Assembly: GCF_010858045.1 (NCBI RefSeq)
Contig: NZ_JAAGVC010000020.1
Location: 1-50,121, forward strand
DNA from: Nocardia cyriacigeorgica
GTDB lineage: Bacteria > Actinomycetota > Actinomycetes > Mycobacteriales > Mycobacteriaceae
Direction: 5' to 3'
Length of the DNA stretch: 50,121 nt
Made by a program: the position numbers and the translations under genes
The notes under the pieces: generated by a model
What the model was told of the DNA's origin: nothing
Databases searched by the model: none
The model's input: only the letters and a program-made list of their open reading frames with translations
In this document: positions 1 through 8,239 of the stretch, in pieces
Layout of the letters: each line of letters starts with the position of its first letter
Position numbering within the stretch: position 1 is the first letter of the stretch

Positions 1-647
1 CATCCACCGCAACCACCACCGCCGCAACCGCCACCACCACCGCAACCACCGCGGCCGAGCGGGCCCAGCTGGACTGGTTCACCAGCGCGATCCATGCCGT
101 GCTCGGCCCGCGCAAGCAGACGATCAACGACATCACCGCCGCCGCGAAAACGCCGGTGCGGGAATTGGAAACGTCGCTGGTCGAACGCGGCTACCTCACC
201 GGCGAGGAGGCCAAGCGCGACGCACGCGATGCCGGGATGCCGATCCTGATCGTCGGGGTGCTCGGCGTCGTCCGGTTCGTCGCCGGTGTGCTCGCGGGCA
301 ACCCGTCGGGCTTCCTGGTGCCCTGTCTGCTCGTCCTGGCATTCGCCGGGTGGTGGGTGATGACGCCGGAGCGGCTGACCCCACGCGGCGAGGCGGCCAG
401 AGCACATGCGGTGGACGATAATTCGCACCTGCGTCCGTCGAACTCACCCGCGTATGCCACCTACGGCGTCGGCGCGGCCGCTGTGGCCGTCGCGGTATTC
501 GGCGCCGCGGCCCTGACGGCGCTCGATCCGGGGCTGGCCCAAGCCGTCGAACCGCCTTCGGGTGGCGCCGATGGTGGCGGTGACGGCGGGGGCGACGGTG
601 GCGGTGGCTGTAGCGGCTGTGGCGGTTGCGGTGGCTGCGGCGGCTGA
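1..647 (+). CDS. TIGR04222-like membrane protein with Cys-Gly-Gly tail (5' partial)
   Basis: The reading frame is open from the left edge (first full codon at base 3), so the true start lies outside the window. The visible part opens with an Ala/Thr low-complexity stretch and then a helical segment containing LDWFTSAIHAVLGPRKQ. Two hydrophobic segments follow (around bases 240-350 and 465-540), and the protein ends in a Gly/Asp-rich linker and the tail CSGCGGCGGCGG. This layout fits the actinobacterial TIGR04222 membrane-protein family. The next gene starts 4 bases after the stop and encodes a DUF692 iron enzyme. By analogy with MNIO-modified peptides, I infer that the Cys-rich tail is a substrate for modification. 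The family call is from recall; the tail and the coupling are seen directly. Confidence 0.75.
   Translation, partial: STATTTAATATTTATTAAERAQLDWFTSAIHAVLGPRKQTINDITAAAKTPVRELETSLVERGYLTGEEAKRDARDAGMPILIVGVLGVVRFVAGVLAGNPSGFLVPCLLVLAFAGWWVMTPERLTPRGEAARAHAVDDNSHLRPSNSPAYATYGVGAAAVAVAVFGAAALTALDPGLAQAVEPPSGGADGGGDGGGDGGGGCSGCGGCGGCGG
609..644 (+). repeat. Four tandem Cys-x-Gly tripeptide codons at the protein C-terminus
   Basis: Codons from 609 to 644 read Cys-Ser-Gly, then Cys-Gly-Gly three times, directly before the TGA at 645-647. The Cys residues fall every third position. Gly-Gly-Asp repeats precede them (about 570-605). The regular spacing and the extreme C-terminal position suggest a multi-site substrate or metal-binding tail. 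Confidence 0.85.
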
Positions 648-651
648 GTTC

Positions 652-1515
652 ATGAACGGTGTGCTGCCGGATCACGCGCTCGGGATCGGCTGGCGGTCGG
701 AGATCTGCGGCCTGATCGACCAGCTCGACGGGCTGGATTTCTGTGAGGTGATCGCGGAATCGCTGCCCGCCTCGGCTGCTGTGCCGCCGGAGCTGGAGGC
801 GTTGCGTGCGCGGGGGACGCGCGTTGTGCCGCACGGTGTCACGCTCTCACTGGGTGGTGTTGAGCCGGTGGACGACCGGCGGATCGCGCATCTGGCATTG
901 TGCGCCGAGCGGGTCGGCGCACCGCTGGTGAGCGAGCATGTGGCATTCGTGCGGGCCGGCGGATTGGAGGCCGGCCACCTGCTGCCCGTTCCGCGTACCC
1001 GCGCGTCGCTGAAAGTGCTGACCCGCAACATCATCCGGACCCAGGACGGGCTGCCCGTACCGCTCGCGGTGGAGAACATCGCCGCCCTGTTCGATTGGCC
1101 CGACGACGAATTCACCGAATCGGAGTTCCTCACCGAACTGGTCGAACGCACCGGCGCATACCTGCTGATCGATATCGCCAACGTCTACGCCAACGCCCGC
1201 AACCGCGGCCGCGATCCGCTCACCGAGCTGCGTCGCCTGCCGGTGGACCGGCTCGCCTACTGTCATATCGCGGGCGGCACCGAATCCGGCGGCCACTACC
1301 ACGACACCCACCAGCATCCGGTTCCCGCCGAAGTCCTCACGCTGGTTGCCGAGTTCACCATCGACTGTCCGGCCCCGCTGATGCTCGAACGGGACGGCAA
1401 TTATCCGCCCGCCGAAGAGCTCCTGGACGAACTCGACGCCATCGCCAATGCCGCCGCCCGCGCGCCGATCACCGCCCGCGCCCGCGCCGCGCGGTCCGTT
1501 CGGGGGCGAGTGTGA
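652..1515 (+). CDS. DUF692 family multinuclear non-heme iron (MNIO) enzyme
   Basis: 287 residues from ATG 652; a longer frame from 562 would run through the preceding gene's coding tail. The family signatures are in order: HGVTLSLGG (His61), SEHVAF (Glu95-His96), LAVENIA (Glu141), LIDIANVYANA (Asp174), CHIAGG (His205), HDTHQHPVP (His217, Asp218, His220) and LERDGNYPP (Glu246). These match the metal-ligand blocks of the TIM-barrel MNIO enzymes, which oxidatively modify Cys residues or C-termini of ribosomally made peptides. The gene lies 4 bases after the Cys-tailed membrane protein, and its stop overlaps the start of the next gene. The natural inference is that it modifies the upstream protein's CxG tail. 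The reaction itself cannot be read from sequence. Confidence 0.88.
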   Translation: MNGVLPDHALGIGWRSEICGLIDQLDGLDFCEVIAESLPASAAVPPELEALRARGTRVVPHGVTLSLGGVEPVDDRRIAHLALCAERVGAPLVSEHVAFVRAGGLEAGHLLPVPRTRASLKVLTRNIIRTQDGLPVPLAVENIAALFDWPDDEFTESEFLTELVERTGAYLLIDIANVYANARNRGRDPLTELRRLPVDRLAYCHIAGGTESGGHYHDTHQHPVPAEVLTLVAEFTIDCPAPLMLERDGNYPPAEELLDELDAIANAAARAPITARARAARSVRGRV

Positions 1516-1937
1516 CCGCCGTGGTTCCCGGGAGCTACCGCCGCGGCTCGGGTGAGCAGCCCGAACCGGGACGCGAAACCACGCGCGGTGCGTCGCCCGA
1601 GGAACTCCGCGCCCTCGCCGAACGTCAAGCGGCGGTGGTCCGTGCCCTGGTGGCAGGTGAGGCCGCGCCGCCCGGATTCGACGACACCGCACTGCGTGCC
1701 GCCGAATCCGCCCTGCTGCGCAAACGTGCGGGCATCCTCGCCCGTCATAATCCACTGCTCGCCCACGCCGCAGGCCCGGATTTCGAGCAGACGTTCGCCG
1801 AGTGGGCGCGGGGACGCCCAAAGGTCTCCACCGAAGCGGATATCGCAGGGTTCGCCGCCCATCTCGGGTTCCGATTGCCCTCGAGGAGAGGACGGATCGG
1901 AGAGCGTTTGCGTGGCCTTCTGCGATTGCGGTTCTGA
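1512..1937 (+). CDS. MNIO partner-like protein, small and helical
   Basis: 141 residues, starting at a GTG that overlaps the previous TGA (GTGA, 1512-1515), so translation is coupled to the MNIO gene. The core reads LVAGEAAPPGFD, then LRAAESALLRKRAGILARHNP and FEQTFAEWARGRP. It ends in a basic Arg-rich tail (RRGRIGERLRGLLRLRF). MNIO operons usually carry a second protein that binds the precursor and delivers it to the enzyme, commonly DUF2063-like in proteobacteria. Position, size and helical content suggest the same role here. I do not recognise a named family with confidence. The basic tail could contact membrane or nucleic acid. Confidence 0.7.
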   Translation: MTAVVPGSYRRGSGEQPEPGRETTRGASPEELRALAERQAAVVRALVAGEAAPPGFDDTALRAAESALLRKRAGILARHNPLLAHAAGPDFEQTFAEWARGRPKVSTEADIAGFAAHLGFRLPSRRGRIGERLRGLLRLRF

Positions 1938-1992
1938 CGATCGCGGCCTTCGAACACAGCCCTCCGGTCTGCTGGCCCGAAGTACTTCGCCT

Positions 1993-2820
1993 TCACCGGA
2001 ATATCGCGATGTTCTCCGCCACCCACTGACGAAACGGCCGCGCAGGTGTTCCGGTGATGCGCTCGACGGTGTCACGCACCGCGAGCAGTTCCTCGTTCAC
2101 ATCGCCGCCGGTCACATCGAGCACCGCGTCGGCGGCGTCCTCGCCGAACACCTCGACCATCCCCGATCTCGCCTGCTCCCGGCTGATCTCCTCGACACGC
2201 ACTTCCCGGCCGAGCGCGGCGGCGATTTCCGCGACTTGCCGACGCGGGCTGATCAGCTCCGGACCGGTCAATTCATACCTGCGGCCGCGATGCCGGGAAT
2301 CGAGCAGTGCCGCGCGCGCCACCGCGGCGATATCAGCCGGATGAATCGTCGGCAGCCCCACATCGGCATACGGCACCTCGACAGGCTGATTCGCGTTGAT
2401 CGCCGGCGCCCACATCGCCGTGTTCGAGGCGAATTGTGTCGGCCGCAGAAATGTCCACTGCATCCCGCCGGCCTCGACCAGTTTCTCCACCGCCGCATTC
2501 TCGGCCGCGGGCCCCAGATGCGGATGGGTGATCACAGTGATCGACGAAACCAGCACCACATGCTCGACCCCCGCCCGCCGAGCAGCCTCGACGATCTCCG
2601 CATCCGGTCCCATCCGGGACAGGAGGAACAGCGACCGCACCCCCTCGAGCGCCGGCGTCAACGAGTCGACGTCACCCAGGTCCCCCTCGACGACCTCCAC
2701 CCCTTCGGGAACCCGCGCCCGGCCGGCATCGCGCGTCAACGCCCGCACCTGCGCCGTGCCCGCCAACTGCGTCAACAACGCACTGCCGATATTTCCCGTG
2801 GCTCCCGTTACGAGAATCAT
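1993..2820 (-). CDS. NmrA-like NAD(P)H-binding oxidoreductase (atypical SDR)
   Basis: 275 residues. The N-terminal TGATGNIGSALL is the glycine-rich Rossmann motif at residues 5-16. It is followed by VRALTRDAG, VEGDLGD and VVLVSSI, and then WTFLRPTQFASN, the typical NmrA/azoreductase-like block. The ATG is preceded by AGGAGA at a good distance. Members are NAD(P)H-dependent reductases or redox-sensing regulators, and the substrate here is unknown. It converges on the MNIO operon with a short gap containing the palindrome CGAAGTACTTCG, but no obvious terminator with a T-tract. Confidence 0.85.
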   Translation of the reverse strand: MILVTGATGNIGSALLTQLAGTAQVRALTRDAGRARVPEGVEVVEGDLGDVDSLTPALEGVRSLFLLSRMGPDAEIVEAARRAGVEHVVLVSSITVITHPHLGPAAENAAVEKLVEAGGMQWTFLRPTQFASNTAMWAPAINANQPVEVPYADVGLPTIHPADIAAVARAALLDSRHRGRRYELTGPELISPRRQVAEIAAALGREVRVEEISREQARSGMVEVFGEDAADAVLDVTGGDVNEELLAVRDTVERITGTPARPFRQWVAENIAIFR

Positions 2821-3110
2821 GTGGGTTCTCCTGCTCGCTCAGATCAACTGGGACCCACGCTAAAACCTCAACAACCATCGAGGTCAACCTGATCGACGCG
2901 CCTTGTCGGGTATGCGGGCCGGCAGCGCTACGCGCGAACTCGCAGCCGCCGTGAATACCCGGACCGCACTACTGCGGTCTCCGCGCCGAGCCGGAACCCC
3001 CCTCGGTCTCCGGAAGGGTTGTGCTCGCCCTACTGAGCGATGCGGGCGCCGAAATCGCAAGCCGCGCCACAGAGCGGCTCGCCGGAAGCCCGCGCGGGCA
3101 TACTGATCCG

Positions 3111-3605
3111 GTGCCGGGTACGCGGGATTTCGATCTCGTCATGGCGGTGGTGCGCCGTGACGTCGAGGAAGTGCGGCGCGCGCACGAAGCCGGCGTCGAT
3201 CTGGCGAGGGCTACGACTCCCGTTGGCGCGGTCCTCAATTGGGCCGCCGAGTGGGGCCGGACCGAGATCATCGCCTACCTGCTGGCGCAGGGTATCGAGG
3301 CCGAGCCGATGGCTCTGTCGATGGCCGCGTACAAAGGGCACGTCGAGGCAGTGCGCCTGCTACTCGAGCATGGCCTGAACCCGGATCTGCCGACCGAGTG
3401 GCCACCGTTGTGCGCGGCGGCGTACCGTGGCTCGCCCGAGTGCGTCCAAGCCCTCCTACGCGCCGGCGCGCGGGTCGATGCCCGTATGGGGCCGCAAGCG
3501 GGCGACCTGGCCGGCAAGACACCCCGGGAACTCGCCGAGGTCCATCGAACGGATGGCACCACGGAAATCCTCCGGCTACTCACCCGGTCCGACCCACCGG
3601 CCTAG
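3111..3605 (+). CDS. Ankyrin-repeat protein
   Basis: Start chosen at GTG 3111, because CATACT lies 6 bases upstream as a possible -10 box for a leaderless message, and the ankyrin fold begins right after it (FDLVMAVVRRDVEEVRRAHE). An upstream GTG at 3021 with GGAAGG before it would add 30 residues and cannot be excluded. About four ankyrin units follow, including GAVLNWAAEWGRTEIIAYLL, MAAYKGHVEAVRLLLEHG, LCAAAYRGSPECVQALLRAG and KTPRELAEVHR. A scaffold or protein-binding role is likely. There is no secretion signal. Confidence 0.8.
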   Translation: MPGTRDFDLVMAVVRRDVEEVRRAHEAGVDLARATTPVGAVLNWAAEWGRTEIIAYLLAQGIEAEPMALSMAAYKGHVEAVRLLLEHGLNPDLPTEWPPLCAAAYRGSPECVQALLRAGARVDARMGPQAGDLAGKTPRELAEVHRTDGTTEILRLLTRSDPPA

Positions 3606-3657
3606 CGGATTCGAGACCGAGTACGGCTGGTCACCGTCATCGCAGCGGGCATCTGGC

Positions 3658-4707
3658 TCAGCGAGATCCGGCCCGTGACAGGGCACGAACTGCTTCCAGG
3701 ACGGCACGGCCGGCTTCCGCATCGCCCACGGCGATTCGTGCGCTTCCATCCGGGTACGCCTTGGCGGCGATACGCGCGCGGCGGAGGGCGGTCGCGACTC
3801 CGGGGCCGGGGAGGTAGAGGAAGTTGGCGTAGCTGGGGGGTACGGGTATGCCGGTGCGGCGCAGTGCTTCGCGGAGGGAATCGCGTTCCTCGGTGATGCG
3901 GGCGACGCGGACGGCGAGTTCTGGTTCGGCGGCGTAGGAGGCGGTGACGGCGGTGAGGGTGAGGGTGGGGGTGCCGAAGGGGAGTTGGAGGCGGCGGACG
4001 CGGGTGATCAGGTCGGGGTGGCCGAGGGCGTAGCCGATGCGCAGGCCCGCCAGGCCGTAGGCCTTGGAAAAGGTGCGCAGGATCAGCAGATTCGGGTGGC
4101 GGGAGAGGAGGGGAAGTGGATCGAGGCGCTCGGCGACGGGCAGGAATTCGGCGTACGCCTCGTCGAGGATGATCGGGATGTGGGTGGGGATGGTGCGGAG
4201 AAAGCGGCGTAGATCGCGTTGGGGGACAAGGGTTCCGGTCGGATTGTGCGGGCGGCACAGCACCACCAGCCGCGTCCGGGAAGTGACGGCGCGGGCGATG
4301 GCGGGCAGGTCTTGTTCGCCCGCGGGATCGAGGGGTAGGCCGATGACCTCCACCCCGGCCATCCCGGCCATGATCGGATAGCCGTCGAAGGTCGGCACGC
4401 CGAGCACCATGTCGGAGCCGGGTTCGGTGAGGGTCTGCAGGATCTGCATGGCGACGCCGGTGGCGCCGGAGCCGACCACCACCTGGTCCGGGCGCACACC
4501 GAGACGGCCGGCGATGACGGCCGGTAATCGCGTCGGCAGGAACTCGGGATACCTGTTGGCTTGCCCGATCTCGCGCTGGATCGCCCCGCGCACCGAAGGT
4601 AGTGGCGGGAACGGGTTTTCGCTCAAACTCAGGTCGAAACGGATGGGTGCGGGCGCGACCGCGAACCGACGCGACGGGCGGCTCCGATCGGCCAGGTGAA
4701 CGCTCAT
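3658..4707 (-). CDS. HisC-like PLP-dependent aminotransferase (class I/II fold)
   Basis: 349 residues from the ATG at 4707, which overlaps the TGA of the upstream KAS III-like gene (ATGA). A start at 4722 would lose this coupling. Fold-type I landmarks are SENPFPP near the N-terminus, HNPTGTL (Asn155), LDEAYAEF (Asp182), TFSKAYGLAGLRIGYAL (PLP lysine 215) and the Arg in YPDGSARIAVG near the end. It resembles histidinol-phosphate aminotransferases. As last gene of the ThDP-SRPBCC-KAS run, it more likely aminates a pathway keto intermediate than serves histidine synthesis. Substrate unknown. Confidence 0.85.
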   Translation of the reverse strand: MSVHLADRSRPSRRFAVAPAPIRFDLSLSENPFPPLPSVRGAIQREIGQANRYPEFLPTRLPAVIAGRLGVRPDQVVVGSGATGVAMQILQTLTEPGSDMVLGVPTFDGYPIMAGMAGVEVIGLPLDPAGEQDLPAIARAVTSRTRLVVLCRPHNPTGTLVPQRDLRRFLRTIPTHIPIILDEAYAEFLPVAERLDPLPLLSRHPNLLILRTFSKAYGLAGLRIGYALGHPDLITRVRRLQLPFGTPTLTLTAVTASYAAEPELAVRVARITEERDSLREALRRTGIPVPPSYANFLYLPGPGVATALRRARIAAKAYPDGSARIAVGDAEAGRAVLEAVRALSRAGSR

Positions 4708-5735
4708 CGCGCCGCACCCCACCGCACCGCGGCAGCGGCCGCGAAATCACCCGCGTGCGCGAACGCTGACATCAGAACCACCGAGCCATTGCGTAATCGC
4801 CCGGCCCGGTTCTCCACATCCAAGGTCACCGGAATGCCGGCGGCGAAGAGGTTTCCGCAGGTGTCGAACGTATCCGGGTGACGTTCGGCGGGCAGCTCCA
4901 GCGCATCGTGCCAGTTGCGCAGGAACAAGCGGTTCGGCTGATTGGTGACGAAGGTGTCGATATCGCGCCCCTGCACCCCGATCCGATCGCACACCGCCAG
5001 CGCCACCTCCGGCACCAGCCGATTACCGCGCGCGAACACCTTGGTGATCTTCGATTCGGTGAAACTCACGCAGCCCTGTCCCTCGCCCGGCTCCCAGTAT
5101 TTGCGGTCGCCATTGGTGGAGAAGTCCATATCGCCGGCGAATTCGGGGTAGGTGCGGCATTCGATGTCGAGGATCGGGGCGCTGTCGTCGCGGACCAGCA
5201 GGCCGACGCCGCAGCCGTCGCCGGGAACGGGTGCCTGGGCGAGTTTGCGGATATCGGGCTGGGTGAATACCGGGCCCGCGCAGTTCTGGGTGGCGGCGAT
5301 GAGGGCGGTTCTGGCGTCGGTGGTGCGCAGAATGGTCTGGGCCAGCGCCATCATGTGCACGAACGCCGCGCAGCCGCCGTTGTGCAGGTCGAAGACCCAG
5401 CCGGGCTTGGCGTTCAGTCGCCGTGCCACTTCGGGACCGCAACCCATCACGGGGTTGTCCGGCAGCTGTGTGTGGGTGATCAACACGTCTATGCCGGCCA
5501 GGAAATCCGCGCCGTGCCGGGCGATGAGCGGCGCCACCGCCTGCTCGACCATATCGACGGCAGTTTCGTCTCGTCCCACGTGGTAGCGCGTTTTCGGCGA
5601 ACGGAACATGACGTTCTTCGCCATCCGATCCGACCGGGAGAACTGAGTGAAATATTCCGTGCCGACCGGTTCGCCGGGCAGATAGCTGGCTACGTCGACC
5701 AGGCTGACCTGCGGTTCACGCGTCGCTTCGGTCAT
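4704..5735 (-). CDS. 3-oxoacyl-ACP synthase III-like enzyme with altered active site
   Basis: 343 residues from the ATG at 5735, overlapping the TGA of the SRPBCC gene (ATGA). The thiolase fold is recognisable: DVLITHTQ, the nucleophile Cys122 in HNGGCAAFVHM, GDGCGVGLLV, and the Asn295 block DTCGNLFAAGIP. The usual His-Gln-Ala-Asn motif reads TNQPNRLF, so Asn265 replaces the catalytic His while Cys122 and Asn295 are kept. KAS III relatives in secondary metabolism use acyl-CoA or acyl-ACP to make C-C, C-O or C-N bonds. A non-decarboxylating acyl transfer is possible here (inference). Confidence 0.82.
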   Translation of the reverse strand: MTEATREPQVSLVDVASYLPGEPVGTEYFTQFSRSDRMAKNVMFRSPKTRYHVGRDETAVDMVEQAVAPLIARHGADFLAGIDVLITHTQLPDNPVMGCGPEVARRLNAKPGWVFDLHNGGCAAFVHMMALAQTILRTTDARTALIAATQNCAGPVFTQPDIRKLAQAPVPGDGCGVGLLVRDDSAPILDIECRTYPEFAGDMDFSTNGDRKYWEPGEGQGCVSFTESKITKVFARGNRLVPEVALAVCDRIGVQGRDIDTFVTNQPNRLFLRNWHDALELPAERHPDTFDTCGNLFAAGIPVTLDVENRAGRLRNGSVVLMSAFAHAGDFAAAAAVRWGAAR

Positions 5736-6394
5736 CGGCTCATCCACTCCGGCTTGATCGGCAGGCCATTCGACGCCCGGTATTCGCAGATCGCCTTGAG
5801 GTTGTCCATCTCCAATTGGTGCCCGGCGGAGAACATCTCCCAGAAATCCCCCACCCACACCGGACGTTTCGGCGGCGCGGTGTCCGGATAGGGATTCTCG
5901 TCGTAGAACGGATGCTTGCAATTGACCCACAGCACAACCGATCCCGGCTTGTTCAACACGACCTGCGCGTCCACGACCCGCATCAGGTACACCATCCACA
6001 GGTGATCGCCCTGATCCCAGGCGCAGTGATAATCGACGGTCATGGCATGCGGATCGGTGACGGTGCGGGTGTAGATCTCGGTCGCATCGCCGAGCCGGTC
6101 GTAGGCCAGCCACAGGCCGGGTTCTTCGGTTTCGGTGAATCCGCGCAGGCTGTAGGTCCATTCCTCCAGCGATCTGGTGTCGGACAGGTATTCGAAGACC
6201 TCCCGTGGCGGCGCCGCGATGTAGGCCTGGACGGGGCAGAAGTCACCGTAGATCTGGTCGTGCGGATACACCGACCGCAGCATGTCCATGATGATCGGCG
6301 TGGTGGCCTCCTTATCGGAATTCTCGATCCGCAGAATTCCGGGAATCACGTCGTCCCCGATGTCGCTGAGGGCGGGCAGGGCACTTGTGGTCAC
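5732..6394 (-). CDS. SRPBCC (START/aromatase-like) protein
   Basis: 220 residues from a GTG at 6394, which overlaps the TGA of the ThDP enzyme (GTGA). The reading frame stays open to 6637, but the extra N-terminus is only the antisense-free shadow of the upstream gene and has a shadow-type Arg/Pro composition. Recognisable features are QAYIAAPPREVFEYLSDTRS and LEEWTYSLRGFTE, the typical helix-grip opening, followed by a long beta region (LWLAYDRLGDATEIYTRTV, MTVDYHCAWDQGDHLW). Members bind hydrophobic ligands in a deep cavity and include polyketide cyclases. Between a ThDP enzyme and a KAS III-like protein, a cyclase or carrier role is plausible but unproven. Confidence 0.75.
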   Translation of the reverse strand: MTTSALPALSDIGDDVIPGILRIENSDKEATTPIIMDMLRSVYPHDQIYGDFCPVQAYIAAPPREVFEYLSDTRSLEEWTYSLRGFTETEEPGLWLAYDRLGDATEIYTRTVTDPHAMTVDYHCAWDQGDHLWMVYLMRVVDAQVVLNKPGSVVLWVNCKHPFYDENPYPDTAPPKRPVWVGDFWEMFSAGHQLEMDNLKAICEYRASNGLPIKPEWMSR

Positions 6395-8130
6395 GGTGTA
6401 CTCCTCAGGAATGGCAGGAAGGGTGGGATTTCGTCGGGGTCGCAATCGATGGAGACGAAGGAGGGGCCCGGGCAGCCGAGGCATTCGGTGAGAGCGGCGG
6501 GCAACTGGTCCATCGTGTGCACCGCGCGCACCTGCAGCGTCGGGAACATGGCCGCCACCCCCTCGCCCAGGAGTGCGGGATGGAAACGGTTGAAGCTGTA
6601 GCGGTCCCGATACAGCAGCTGTTCGCGCGTGACGCACATGGCGTGGGCGTTGTTGTTGAACACGATGAAGGTGATCGGCAGCGCGTACTCGACGGCGGTG
6701 TGCAGCTCCAAGCCGTGCATGTAGAACGAGCCGTCCCCGGCGATCACCACGGAGCGGTGCCCGTCGGGCGAGCGGGCGAACGCCGATCCGATGCCCGCGC
6801 CGAACGCATACCCCATTCCGCCCATCCCGAGCGCGACGACGAACCGGCCGCTACGCGGCACCCGCAGTTGATGCACCACGGCCGCGCCGGTATTGCCCGC
6901 GTCGGCGAAGATGTCCGCGCCACCGGGCAGCGCGGCCTGGATGGCGTCGACGATCTGGCGGTAGTGCAGGCCCGGACCGTGTGATTCGGGCACCGGCATC
7001 GGCGTCAGGGTGCGGGCCGGGGCGACGCGGGTGACCGCGGTGGTGCGGACCGCGGTGGCTACCGGCGATGGCGCGGCGGTGCCGGTGGAATCGGCGAGCC
7101 CGGTATCGGCGTGCCCGTCGTGTCCGCCGCGTAGCCGCGTGAGGATCATCCGCAACGCGACCCCGACGTCGGTACAGGTCGCGTGGATCGCGGGCAGGTG
7201 CGGCATGGCCATTCCGATGCTGGCGATGGCGGTCCGGCCCAGCAGCTCGTCGAGCCCGGTGCGCGCGGTGATCGGCATCGGGGTGCCGACCAGCAGGCAC
7301 AGTGTGGCCTCGTCCAGGGCATCGGCCAGCTCACGGTGCCCCATGGCGCCCGCGACACCGCAGAACGCCGGCGCGAAATTGTCGTAGGTGTCCTTGGCAT
7401 CGGGCGCGACGCCGATCAGCGCGTCGAGTTCGTCCACCACCTCGGCCAGTGCCGTACGTGCATCGTCGCGCGCCACCTGGTCGCCCGCGATCACCACGAT
7501 CTTGCCGAGCCTGCGTGCGGTTTCCAGCGTGGTCAGCACCCGCTCGAGTTCGTCGTCGTCGAGCCAGGTCGCGCGCGGATCGGGACGGAACGGGGCGATG
7601 GCGCCCATATCGGCCTGCTGGACATCCTTGGGCAGCAGCAACACCGACGGCCCTCCGCGCCGGGCGGCCCGCAGCGCCCGCGCCAGCCGTTCGGGCAGGT
7701 CGGCGGCGTGAGTGACGCGTGCGCAGTAGCGGCTGATCGAACTGAACAGCCGCACCGCGTCGATCGCGCCGGCCTGTCCGCTCGAATCCTGGAAGGCGCC
7801 GTGACCTTCCAGCGTGGTCGGCGGCTGCCCGATCAACGCCAGCACCGGTACCCGCGAGGCATACGATTCGGCGAGTCCGGCAACGAGATTCATCGCGCCG
7901 CCGCCGGAGGTCGCGGCCACCACGCCGAGCCCGCCGGTGCAGCGGGCATATCCGTCGGCCATGGTCGCCGCGGAGAATTCGTGCTTGGCGACCACGCCGG
8001 TCACCGCGCCGCCCGCATCGAAGATGGCGTCGTAGAGATCTTCGATATTGGCGCCGTCGACGCCGAAGATATGCCGCACATCGAGGTCCGGCATGGCGCG
8101 CACCAGATAGTCCACAACTCTGTCGGGCAT
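6391..8130 (-). CDS. Thiamine-diphosphate-dependent enzyme (acetolactate synthase/decarboxylase superfamily)
   Basis: 579 residues. The ATG at 8130 is preceded by a strong AGGAGG, which rules out the longer frame to 8286. The N-terminal Pyr domain carries KHEFSAATMADGYAR with the activating Glu51. The C-terminal PP domain carries the ThDP motif from GDG at 465 to NNN at 492-494. A Thr/Ala/Pro-rich linker (about residues 330-375) joins the middle and C-terminal domains. The family catalyses decarboxylation or carboligation of 2-oxo acids. It is the first gene of a four-gene coupled operon and probably makes the activated aldehyde or acyloin used downstream (inference). Substrate not deducible. 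Confidence 0.88.
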   Translation of the reverse strand: MPDRVVDYLVRAMPDLDVRHIFGVDGANIEDLYDAIFDAGGAVTGVVAKHEFSAATMADGYARCTGGLGVVAATSGGGAMNLVAGLAESYASRVPVLALIGQPPTTLEGHGAFQDSSGQAGAIDAVRLFSSISRYCARVTHAADLPERLARALRAARRGGPSVLLLPKDVQQADMGAIAPFRPDPRATWLDDDELERVLTTLETARRLGKIVVIAGDQVARDDARTALAEVVDELDALIGVAPDAKDTYDNFAPAFCGVAGAMGHRELADALDEATLCLLVGTPMPITARTGLDELLGRTAIASIGMAMPHLPAIHATCTDVGVALRMILTRLRGGHDGHADTGLADSTGTAAPSPVATAVRTTAVTRVAPARTLTPMPVPESHGPGLHYRQIVDAIQAALPGGADIFADAGNTGAAVVHQLRVPRSGRFVVALGMGGMGYAFGAGIGSAFARSPDGHRSVVIAGDGSFYMHGLELHTAVEYALPITFIVFNNNAHAMCVTREQLLYRDRYSFNRFHPALLGEGVAAMFPTLQVRAVHTMDQLPAALTECLGCPGPSFVSIDCDPDEIPPFLPFLRSTP

Positions 8131-8239
8131 CGCACCTCCTTCCAGCGCCGAGTGGGCGGTGCCGCGCGCCGCCTGGAAGGAGATACGGACCCGCTCACGT
8201 CCGGGTTCAGCCTGCTCGGCGCGGGTTTTCCGGAAGGTC

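Noticed and set aside
196..834. 212-residue reverse frame, Arg/His/Pro-rich
   Set aside because: Antisense shadow of the Cys-tailed membrane protein and MNIO gene; composition typical of high-GC third-frame readings and no domain.
847..1821. Long reverse frame across the MNIO and partner genes
   Set aside because: Shadow; the plus strand has clear MNIO motifs and coupled starts.
4878..5891. 337-residue plus frame opposite the KAS III-like gene
   Set aside because: Antisense shadow; the minus strand has all family motifs and coupled junctions.
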